Under the pieces are notes generated by a model, which worked only from the letters and a program-made list of their open reading frames with translations, searched no databases and had not been told where the DNA came from. From Actinomycetes bacterium (GTDB taxonomy: Bacteria; Actinomycetota; Acidimicrobiia; Acidimicrobiales; Palsa-688), in assembly GCA_021816565.1 (NCBI GenBank), contig JAKAXN010000232.1, forward strand, positions 1-7,220: a DNA stretch of 7,220 nucleotides, read 5' to 3'. This document shows, one piece after another, positions 1 through 5,128 of the stretch. Position numbers and translations under genes: made by a program. How positions within the stretch are numbered: position 1 is the first letter of the stretch; each line of letters opens with the position of its first letter.

Positions 1-155
1 CCGGCGGTGTCGCGCCCCTCGAACACGATGCAGATCTTGGCGCCGGACCGCCTCACCCATTCCTGCATGGCGACCAGCTCGCCGTGCAGTACCCGCAGGT
101 GCCGCTCGTACTCCTTGCGCTTCATCCTCTGCAGCGTCTGCTCCGGCATCGTCAT
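1..155 (-). CDS. ppk2: Polyphosphate kinase 2 (PPK2), N-terminal part, cut by window edge
   Basis: PPK2 enzymes transfer phosphate between polyphosphate and nucleotides in the cytoplasm. Only the first 51 codons are present; the gene runs off the left edge. The readable protein starts MTMPEQTLQRMKRKEYERHL and continues through a helical stretch containing LQ/ELVAMQEWV-type residues (about 21-35) into ICIVFEGRDTA (41-51). This is the family's approach to its Walker A loop, FEGRD(A/T)AGKGG, whose lysine lies beyond the edge. The Tyr-Glu helix, QEWV and FEGRD together are very typical of PPK2. ATG at 155 is used, with ATG at 149 as an alternative. Neither has a clear Shine-Dalgarno, because a strong hairpin (164-183) fills the usual site. 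The gene follows the ceramidase gene on the same strand with a 40-bp gap. The PPK2 class (ADP-, GDP- or AMP-preferring) cannot be decided from this fragment. Confidence 0.88.
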   Translation of the reverse strand, partial: MTMPEQTLQRMKRKEYERHLRVLHGELVAMQEWVRRSGAKICIVFEGRDTA

Positions 156-163
156 GACGCTAC

Positions 164-183
164 GGCCGGCCGGGGGGCCGGCC
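164..183 (-). terminator. Strong G+C-only hairpin between ceramidase and ppk2
   Basis: Two copies of the self-complementary octamer GGCCGGCC (164-171 and 176-183) flank GGGG, giving a perfect 8-bp stem with a 4-nt loop. It starts 12 bp after the ceramidase stop and ends 8 nt before the ppk2 ATG. No T-tract follows it. It may be a terminator for the ceramidase transcript, or a structure in the ppk2 leader that covers the ribosome-binding region. The pairing is seen directly; the function is inferred. Confidence 0.45.
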
Positions 184-195
184 CAGGGCAGAAAG

Positions 196-2127
196 TCAGG
201 TCACGGTGAAGGGGCGGGTGGCCGAATCGACGGGGCGCAGCTCCGGGGACCGGGCGGTGTCCCTGGCATCACCGCTGTAGCGGATCCGGTACCGGCCCGG
301 CTCCGCTGTCTCGGGGATGTCCCAGGTGATGGTGATCTCCGACACCGTGCTCCGGAGGCGGCGCCACAGCAGCTTGGTCGACCAGTCCCCGTCGTCGGCC
401 AGGCGCTCCCACCGGTCACCCGCCCGGCGCTCGACCGTCAGGTAGGTGTCGTTGCGGCGCAGCCTGTTGTTCGGGTAGGCGCCGACGAAGGAGCAGATCA
501 CCTGGTCACCCCTCAGGTAGGAGGCCCGGGGTTCGAGGAGCACGTCGCCGACGGCCCGCCCGGCCGGGGCCTGGTCGGGGCGCAGGCGGACCCGCGCCGG
601 GCGGGGGGCGCGCAGGCGGGGCGGCCGGTCGCCGGCCGGGGCCGGGACGCCGTCCCTCATGGCCGTGGCCAGGGCCGCGGCGGCCTGCTGGAACGCCCCC
701 AGCTCCCAGCGGCCGAACATGGTCGACCCGGCCTCGTAGCGCTGCTCCTGGTACTCCTCCGGGGTGGTCACGTAGTGGATGTAGGCGTTGCTGTAGCCGA
801 CGACCAGGACGTCCTCGACGGCCGCTCCGACCACCGCCGCCACCGTCCGGCGCAGCCGGAGCCCGGCCACGATGGTCACCTCGCCGGGTATGGCGATCAG
901 GTACAGCGGGCCGATCCGGAGCAGCTGCACCGGGACCCGCTCCTGGGCCAGCGGCAGGACCCGGTTGATCAGACCTCCGGGCACCACCAGAGCCTTGGGT
1001 GCCTGGCTGTCCGCCAGGGCGGGGGAGAGGCGGTAGAGCGGCCTCGACAGGGCGTCCCAGAGGGGGTTGGCCCCCTGGCGGAAGGCCCGGAAGGCCGGTC
1101 CCTCGGCTGTCCCGGCCAGCGCCCCGGCCCCGCCCACCGGGGAGCCGGTCCGGTGCGGTCGGCCGTCACCGGTGTAGTCGGCCCCGACCTCGGTCCCCGA
1201 CAGGTCGATGTAGGTGATCCGGGCGTCGACGGGACCTTCCACCGGGTCCGCTGAGCGCAGGGCCGACTCGGCCGCCCGCCACTGGCGTTCGCCGATGATG
1301 CGGGTGTTGTCGAACTCGTCGCCGGTCGGCCCGGTACCGGGGCGCTGGTCCAGGTTCGGCGACATGTCCCCGGCGTTGGTCTGGGCGAACGCCGCCACGA
1401 AGGCGGGATCCCCGTCGGCGAGGTAGTCGACGCCGTGGCGGACCCGCTCCCAGTGGTAGGCCGCGTACCCCTTGTTGTCGGAGCTGATGAGCCGGTTGCG
1501 GTTGGTCATGCTGGTCCCGTGGGTGGCGAACCAGTTGACCGCGCCGACCAGGTGCCCGTCGCGCTTCACCCCGAGCACCGTCGACTGCGGATCGATGGCG
1601 TGGGGGAACACCGCCCGCTCCTCGGGCGGGTTGCGCTCGAAGGCCGGCAGGGACCGGTTGACGCTGGCGTCGTGCAGCTCCGCCCGGCCCAGCGTGAGCG
1701 TGGAGGGCCGGGCGTCGGCGATGGCCCGGGACGCGGCCTCGAGGATGCCATCCACGATGGCCTCGAAGGTCAGGGGTCGGAATCCACCGGTGTTGGAGTT
1801 GTACAGCAGGTGGTGGGAGTAGCCGCCCGGCCCGCAGTGGGTGTGGGTGGCGGTGATGAGCACGTTCCGCTCGCCGTAGTCAGCCCCGTAGCGGGCCTGC
1901 AGGCGGTCCAGCACCTCCCGCCTCACGCTGTCGAAGACCATGGGTAGGTCGTTGATCGACAGCAGGACCCGGTTGCCGCTGCGCTCGTCGCCGATCACGA
2001 ATGCCCGTGACCGCAGCCGGGTGTGGATGCCCCTGGTCCGCTGCCCGGCCTTGCCGTAGCCCAACATGCCGCAGTCGGCGGCCTCGCCCGTGATGTCGGC
2101 CAGGCCCCGCCCGACGAGATAGTCCAT
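196..2127 (-). CDS. Neutral/alkaline (non-lysosomal) ceramidase family protein
   Basis: Neutral ceramidases hydrolyse the amide bond of ceramide to sphingosine and a fatty acid using one zinc ion and a catalytic serine. The 643-residue protein spans the whole family. The core opens at GRGLADITGEAADCGMLGY (7-24). Zinc-ligand candidates are the HTH at 95-97, H203 in ATHGTSM, E416 in IPGE and a tyrosine in SNAYIHY (Y449 or Y452). The catalytic-serine motif NAGDMSPN (251-258) places Ser256. TTPEEY and RYEAGSTMFG follow at 454-472. Residues from about 505 to the end fit the family's C-terminal Ig-like domain. The ATG at 2127 is the only start before the core, because an in-frame TAG lies four codons upstream (2139-2137). 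There is therefore no signal peptide, although many bacterial members are secreted. There is no Shine-Dalgarno; TATAGC 8 nt before the ATG could be a -10 for a leaderless mRNA. Actual substrate is unproven. Confidence 0.93.
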   Translation of the reverse strand: MDYLVGRGLADITGEAADCGMLGYGKAGQRTRGIHTRLRSRAFVIGDERSGNRVLLSINDLPMVFDSVRREVLDRLQARYGADYGERNVLITATHTHCGPGGYSHHLLYNSNTGGFRPLTFEAIVDGILEAASRAIADARPSTLTLGRAELHDASVNRSLPAFERNPPEERAVFPHAIDPQSTVLGVKRDGHLVGAVNWFATHGTSMTNRNRLISSDNKGYAAYHWERVRHGVDYLADGDPAFVAAFAQTNAGDMSPNLDQRPGTGPTGDEFDNTRIIGERQWRAAESALRSADPVEGPVDARITYIDLSGTEVGADYTGDGRPHRTGSPVGGAGALAGTAEGPAFRAFRQGANPLWDALSRPLYRLSPALADSQAPKALVVPGGLINRVLPLAQERVPVQLLRIGPLYLIAIPGEVTIVAGLRLRRTVAAVVGAAVEDVLVVGYSNAYIHYVTTPEEYQEQRYEAGSTMFGRWELGAFQQAAAALATAMRDGVPAPAGDRPPRLRAPRPARVRLRPDQAPAGRAVGDVLLEPRASYLRGDQVICSFVGAYPNNRLRRNDTYLTVERRAGDRWERLADDGDWSTKLLWRRLRSTVSEITITWDIPETAEPGRYRIRYSGDARDTARSPELRPVDSATRPFTVT

Positions 2128-2135
2128 GTCTGGAG

Positions 2136-2143
2136 GCTATAGC
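2136..2143 (-). promoter_or_regulatory. Possible -10 element for a leaderless ceramidase transcript
   Basis: GCTATAGC is a perfect 8-bp palindrome and one of very few A/T-containing stretches in the 111-bp divergent gap 2128-2238. Read on the minus strand it gives TATAGC ending 8 nt before the ceramidase ATG. A transcript starting there would begin at or next to the start codon, which would fit the absence of a Shine-Dalgarno. I see no matching -35. The rest of the gap holds a direct repeat of TCTGGAGG (2129-2136 and 2159-2166) and the ribosome-binding site of the 2239 gene, but no clear plus-strand promoter. Confidence 0.25.
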
Positions 2144-2238
2144 GCAGGTGCTTTCGGCTCTGGAGGGCTGCCCCGGCCGCGGGTCATTCTCCAGCAGGAG
2201 CGGCCGGGAGGGAGCCGCCCGGGCCCCGAGGAGGACAG

Positions 2239-2520
2239 ATGCGCACGACCCCCACCCATGAACAGCGGGTTTGGACCATCGAGGTGGTCTTCACCGAGGA
2301 CGAGGACCGCACCCGGGCCGACGCCCGGATGCGTGCCGGGTGGCGGGACTGGCACGGGTGGGGGCGGTCACGGCGCAACCCCATGGACCCCGACATCCCC
2401 ACCATCGGGGAGGAACTGGCCGCGGCCCGGGCCCTGGCCGACCTGTCGCACCAGCTGGTGGACGCCGCCGCCCGGGGAGTGGAGACCTTCGAGGGGCATC
2501 CGGTATCCATCCACGGCTGA
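2239..2520 (+). CDS. DUF1876 family protein (Rv2632c-like)
   Basis: This 93-residue cytoplasmic protein belongs to DUF1876, a small family found mainly in actinobacteria; the M. tuberculosis member is Rv2632c. No biochemical function is established. The beta-strand-like WTIEVVFTEDEDRTRADARM (12-31) is followed by the family signature RRNPMDPDIPTIGEEL (45-60). The final part is a helix, AAARALADLSHQLVDAAA (61-78). The length is normal for the family and there is no signal peptide or membrane segment. The start is well fixed: GAGGAGG at 2228-2234 lies 4 nt before the ATG. The gene stands alone on the plus strand, divergent from the ceramidase gene 111 bp away, and converges on the DUF2267 gene with 22 bp between the stop codons. 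Family membership is solid; role is unknown. Confidence 0.9.
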   Translation: MRTTPTHEQRVWTIEVVFTEDEDRTRADARMRAGWRDWHGWGRSRRNPMDPDIPTIGEELAAARALADLSHQLVDAAARGVETFEGHPVSIHG

Positions 2521-2526
2521 GGGGAT

Positions 2527-2556
2527 CCGCCGGTAGGGCGACCTACAGGTAGGCGG
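2527..2556. terminator. Alternative stem-loops between convergent stops
   Basis: GTAGG (2533-2537), CCTAC (2542-2546) and GTAGG (2549-2553) are mutually complementary. The first two form a 5-bp stem with a GCGA loop; the last two form an alternative with a 2-nt loop. An outer pair, CCGCC (2527-2531) with GGCGG (2552-2556), can enclose the region. It includes the DUF2267 stop codon and follows the DUF1876 stop by a few bases, so it could serve as a bidirectional terminator. There is no T-tract. Confidence 0.3.
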
Positions 2557-2959
2557 CGAACTCCTTGGGCAGGACGGCCAGGAGATGGTCGATGCTGCCC
2601 GGGCCCAACTCGTCCCAGAGGACCGACGTCACGGCCCTCAGCGCGTCCTCGGCTGCGCTGGTGCCCTTCAGGCCGGCTTCCCTCTCGATCCGCGTCAGGA
2701 ACTCGTCGAGTGACGTCCGTTGCGGGGCCCGGCTGGGATCCCATCCGTCGAAGAACATCCCTTTGACGAGTACCGGCATCTGTGCTGCCAGGTGGGCGGC
2801 CACGTTGGCGTCGAGGCGGTCCCGCAGGGCGTGCAGGACCGATCGCAGCACCTGGTACGCGTCGTGGGCGTCGTCCATGTCCGCTCGCTCGCCGGTGAGC
2901 GCTATCCACTCGTAGGTCTTGCCGACCGTCCGGTTGATGACATCCAGGTTGTGCTCCAT
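2543..2959 (-). CDS. DUF2267 domain-containing protein
   Basis: This 138-residue all-helical cytoplasmic protein belongs to DUF2267, a widespread bacterial family without an established activity. The first half has the family core AYQVLRSVLHALRDRLDANV (34-53), then AAHLAAQMPVLVKGMFFDGW (54-73). The second half has ALRAVTSVLWDELGPGSIDH (106-125), then LLAVLPKEFAAYL (126-138). The halves resemble each other: LR-x2-x-LxxLxxxL, then a helix ending in a LP-x-x-(V/F)-like segment. This suggests an internal duplication. Length is usual for the family. ATG 2959 is chosen because the TVGKTYEWI segment near the start looks like a typical N-terminus for this family. The only ribosome-binding candidate, GGGGA, is too close to be convincing. 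The start is divergent from the archease-like gene, 142 bp away. Confidence 0.88.
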   Translation of the reverse strand: MEHNLDVINRTVGKTYEWIALTGERADMDDAHDAYQVLRSVLHALRDRLDANVAAHLAAQMPVLVKGMFFDGWDPSRAPQRTSLDEFLTRIEREAGLKGTSAAEDALRAVTSVLWDELGPGSIDHLLAVLPKEFAAYL

Positions 2960-3072
2960 ATCCCCAGCCTGGGCCGACGGGTGGCGCCGGGCCAGAGGCG
3001 AAGGTCGAGCCGTCGGCAGCCCGGTGCGGGACTTTCTCCTCTGGGGTCCCGCCGGCCCGGCCGGGAGACTGG

Positions 3073-3095
3073 CCGGGAACCGGTTTCCCGGGAGG
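3073..3095 (+). promoter_or_regulatory. Leader hairpin overlapping the archease ribosome-binding site
   Basis: CCGGGAA (3073-3079) and TTCCCGG (3085-3091) pair perfectly around the loop CCGGT. The 3' arm runs into the Shine-Dalgarno GGGAGG (3090-3095), which lies 6 nt before the ATG at 3102. The stem covers the first two bases of this site and would crowd the rest, so it could lower translation of the archease-like gene. A direct repeat of GGCCGGGA (3059-3066 and 3071-3078) lies just upstream. The rest of the 142-bp divergent gap (2960-3101) holds a small dyad CCCAGCCTGGG (2963-2973) but no promoter I can recognise. Confidence 0.4.
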
Positions 3096-3101
3096 CCGCC
3101 G

Positions 3102-3785
3102 ATGACCGAAGTGCGCCAGTGGCTCGACGCGAACGCCCGTCAGCTGTCCGACCTCGCCGGCCGGCTGGGGGTCGACCCCGACATGCTCCACCTGACCGCG
3201 GTGCTGATCCTGGGCGGGTTCACCGACGAGCAGATAGAGGTCCAGCTCAGGTCCGTCCGGTGGGGGGGACCCGACGAGGCCTCCACCCTGGCCCCCGTGG
3301 TGCGCTCGCTGCGGATCATCCGGGCTGCGGTCACCGACGGGGCCTGGTCCAGGCCCGACGCCGCCGCTCCGAGTTCCGGGCACCGGGTCCTGGCCCACAC
3401 CTCCGACTTCGTCATCGAGGCCTGGGGTCCCGATCCTCCCACCTGTATGACCGAGGCCATGGCGGCGCTGGTCGAGGAGTTCGCCTCCGCGCCGGAGCCC
3501 CCGGCGACCGAGGTGGTCCCGCTGGCCGCCGACGCCGGGCCGCCCGAGGAGCAGTTGGTGTCGCTGCTGGAGGAGGTCATATACGACCTCGACGTGCTCT
3601 CGGTGGTACCGGTGGGGATCCACCTCTTCTCCGACGAGGACGGCGGGGTGGTGGGGGACATGGAGGTGGTCCCGCTGGAGGGCGTGACGATGGTCGGGCC
3701 GGTGCCCAAAGCGGTCACCTACCACGAGCTGTCCATGGAGCCGGACGTCGGGGGATGGCGGTGCCGGGTCCTGATCGACGTGTGA
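3102..3785 (+). CDS. Archease-like protein with N-terminal extension
   Basis: Archeases are small metal-binding proteins that promote turnover of the RNA ligase RtcB in tRNA splicing and RNA repair. This protein has 227 residues. Residues about 93-227 match archease: HTSD (99-102, the family's HTAD with a metal-ligand Asp), FVIEAWGP, an acidic helix EEQLVSLLEEVIYDLD (149-164), and KAVTYHELSMEP (203-213). The carboxy end is WRCRVLIDV, whose Asp226 is the conserved carboxy-terminal acidic residue. Usual archeases are about 140 residues, so about 95 residues at the N-terminus are extra. They look helical (QWLDANARQLSDLAGRLGV, then LHLTAVLILGGFTDEQIEVQ) and I do not recognise them. The ATG at 3102 is supported by GGGAGG at 6-nt spacing; the frame stays open upstream but lacks a better start. 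No rtcB is visible in the window, so RtcB partnership is inferred from family only. Confidence 0.85.
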   Translation: MTEVRQWLDANARQLSDLAGRLGVDPDMLHLTAVLILGGFTDEQIEVQLRSVRWGGPDEASTLAPVVRSLRIIRAAVTDGAWSRPDAAAPSSGHRVLAHTSDFVIEAWGPDPPTCMTEAMAALVEEFASAPEPPATEVVPLAADAGPPEEQLVSLLEEVIYDLDVLSVVPVGIHLFSDEDGGVVGDMEVVPLEGVTMVGPVPKAVTYHELSMEPDVGGWRCRVLIDV

Positions 3786-3786
3786 A

Positions 3787-3804
3787 CGGGCCGGCCTGGG
3801 CCCG
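3787..3804 (+). terminator. Candidate terminator after the archease-like gene
   Basis: CGGGCC (3787-3792) pairs with GGCCCG (3799-3804) around a 6-nt loop, beginning right after the TGA at 3783-3785. No T-tract follows. The remaining bases up to the convergent stop at 3861 show no other clear structure. Confidence 0.3.
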
Positions 3805-3860
3805 ACGGTGGCCCGGTTGCGGCCCTCGGGGTCGTCAAGGGGTGAGGGCGCCGGGGCCGG

Positions 3861-4190
3861 TCAGGCCCCCCACTCGAAGGCCCGCCACTTGTGCAGGACG
3901 TGGGTGCGGGTGAAGCCGGCCCGGTGCGGGCCCGGGTGGCCGGCCTCGAGCTCGCAGCGCACCGCGTCCGCGGCCGGTACCCCGTAGGCGCCCTGCACCG
4001 GTGCCGGCCGGCGGGCCGAGGCGGGGCAGCGGGTGGCGCTGCCCCGGTAGGCGCCGTCGCCCGCTACCGCCACCTCCCTGGCGAGCGGCAGGTCGAAGAA
4101 CGGGTCGTGGCTGGGGGTGGGGCCGGCCTCCCTGCGGAGCCGGGATATCAGGTTGTCGTCGCTCATGCGCTCATCGGGACTTCCGGTCAT
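3861..4190 (-). CDS. Hypothetical protein with Cys/His motif
   Basis: I do not recognise this 109-residue protein as a named family. The N-terminal half is polar (MSDDNLISRLRREAG from residue 9, then HDPFFDLPLAREVAVAG at 28-44). The C-terminal half has C55, then CELEAGHPGPH (79-89) in the pattern C-x5-H-x3-H, then FTRTHVLHKWRAFEW (93-107). C-x-L-x-x-GHxGxH segments recur in small actinobacterial proteins and could bind a metal, but that is inference. No signal peptide or membrane segment is seen. ATG 4190 gives the full ORF; the ATG at 4166 (residue 9) is an equally possible start, and neither has a good Shine-Dalgarno. The gene lies 94 bp downstream of the SDR gene on the same strand and converges on the archease-like gene. 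The minus-strand reading carries the conserved-looking motif, which favours a real gene. Confidence 0.6.
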   Translation of the reverse strand: MTGSPDERMSDDNLISRLRREAGPTPSHDPFFDLPLAREVAVAGDGAYRGSATRCPASARRPAPVQGAYGVPAADAVRCELEAGHPGPHRAGFTRTHVLHKWRAFEWGA

Positions 4191-4205
4191 CGGGTCCGAT
4201 GGTAA

Positions 4206-4244
4206 GGATCGTCCGGCCCGCCGGAATCCCCCCTTCGGGGTGAT
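4206..4244 (-). terminator. Mutually exclusive hairpins after the SDR gene
   Basis: Two hairpins share bases 4226-4229. Hairpin A pairs ATC-CCCC (4226-4233, one C.T mismatch) with GGGG-T-GAT (4237-4244) around TTC. Hairpin B pairs GGAT plus TCCGG (4206-4209, 4212-4216) with CCGGA plus ATCC (4221-4225, 4226-4229) around CCCG, with a 2-nt bulge. On the minus strand they lie 40 nt after the SDR stop and just before the next start at 4190. This suits a terminator or attenuator between the two genes. No T-tract is seen. Confidence 0.4.
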
Positions 4245-4284
4245 AGTCGGTGGGTCCGGTGCCCCGGTGCCGGGCCGGCCGGGA

Positions 4285-5046
4285 TCAGCTGGTGAGGATG
4301 CCCCCGTCGACCGGCAGCGACACGCCGGTTATGTACGAGGCGGCGTCGCTGGCCAGGAAGATCACCGCCGCTGACAGCTCTGCCGGATCCCCGGGCCGCC
4401 CGACCAGCACCCTGGCCATCTGCGAGTGCAGATAGCCCTCGGGGTACTGGTCGGTCATCTCCGACTCGAAGAACCCGGGAGCGACCAGGTTGACCCGGAT
4501 GCCCTTGCGCCCGGTCCACTGCTGGGCCAGGTCCCTGGTCAGGCCCACCAGGGCGGCCTTGCTGGCGGAGTAGGCCGCCTGCGGCAGGTTGGCGGTGGTG
4601 AAGCCCAGGATGCTCCCGACGTTGATGATGCTCGAACCGGGTTTCATCACCCGGCCGCAGGCCTGAGCCATCCAGTAGGCGCCGTTGAGGTTGACGTCGA
4701 TGACCTGTCGGAACTGCTCGGGGGTCTCCCTGGTGGCGGGGTAGGCGGTGCCCACACCGGCGTTGTTGACCAGGACGTCCACCCGGCCGAAGGCGGCCAC
4801 GGTCTCTTCGACCAGCCGCTGGCAGTCCTCCGGGCGCGAGACGTCGGTGGCCACGCTCACGCAGCGGCGGCCGGCCTTCTCCACCAGCTGCGCCGTCTCG
4901 GCCAGCCGGTCGACCCGGCGTGCTCCGAGGGCCACGTCGGCTCCCGCCTCCGCCAGGTGCTGGGCGAAGGCCACGCCGAGACCCGACGAGGCGCCGGTCA
5001 CGATGGCCACCTTCCCGTCCAGACGGAACTGCTCCATCAACCCCAC
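4285..5046 (-). CDS. SDR family NAD(P)-dependent oxidoreductase
   Basis: Classical short-chain dehydrogenase/reductases reduce ketones or oxidise alcohols with NAD(P)(H) in the cytoplasm. This 253-residue protein has every key element. The Rossmann glycine motif is TGASSGLG (17-24). ATDVS (66-70) and NNAG (94-97) follow. The catalytic tetrad is N119, S145 (in VGSILG), Y159 and K163 (YSASK). The PG turn (190-191) and a C-terminal LPVDGGILTS complete the fold. GARR (41-44) after the second strand suggests NADP(H) preference. The overall pattern is close to FabG/gluconate 5-dehydrogenase-like enzymes, but the substrate cannot be read. The start is GTG at 5046: AGGAGG (5057-5052) sits 5 nt before it, whereas the ATG three codons later would be 14 nt away. 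It lies 82 bp downstream of the LysR gene on the same strand, so co-transcription with the regulator or control by it is possible. Confidence 0.92.
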   Translation of the reverse strand: MGLMEQFRLDGKVAIVTGASSGLGVAFAQHLAEAGADVALGARRVDRLAETAQLVEKAGRRCVSVATDVSRPEDCQRLVEETVAAFGRVDVLVNNAGVGTAYPATRETPEQFRQVIDVNLNGAYWMAQACGRVMKPGSSIINVGSILGFTTANLPQAAYSASKAALVGLTRDLAQQWTGRKGIRVNLVAPGFFESEMTDQYPEGYLHSQMARVLVGRPGDPAELSAAVIFLASDAASYITGVSLPVDGGILTS

Positions 5047-5080
5047 AGCGGCCTCCTAGCCCGTGCCCGACAGCTCCACG

Positions 5081-5120
5081 CCCGGCCGGCCGGCCGGGAC
5101 CCCGCAGCGTAGCGGGGGTC
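5081..5120 (-). terminator. Palindrome and hairpin between lysR-type gene and SDR
   Basis: Two structures fill the 82-bp gap. GACCCCGC (5098-5105) pairs with GCGGGG-G-TC (5112-5120, one bulged G) around AGCGTA, starting 8 nt after the LysR stop on the minus strand. Next to it, CCCGGCCGGCCGGCCGGG (5081-5098) is a perfect 18-bp G+C-only palindrome. Lacking a T-tract, this may be an actinobacterial-style terminator or a partial read-through point before the SDR ribosome-binding site. Confidence 0.4.
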
Positions 5121-5128
5121 GCCCGGGG

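Noticed and set aside
7..1254. 415-codon open frame on the plus strand opposite the ceramidase gene
   Set aside because: The opposite strand encodes a full ceramidase with intact motifs. The plus reading is Gly/Pro/Arg/Val-rich without a recognisable domain, as expected for an antisense shadow in G+C-rich DNA.
2919..3101. Longer start for the archease-like protein (61 extra codons)
   Set aside because: The extra segment overlaps the start of the divergent DUF2267 gene and lacks a ribosome-binding site. The ATG at 3102 has GGGAGG at good spacing.
2184..3725. 513-codon open frame on the minus strand
   Set aside because: It runs through three recognisable genes on both strands (DUF1876, DUF2267, archease) in another frame and has the low-complexity composition of a shadow.
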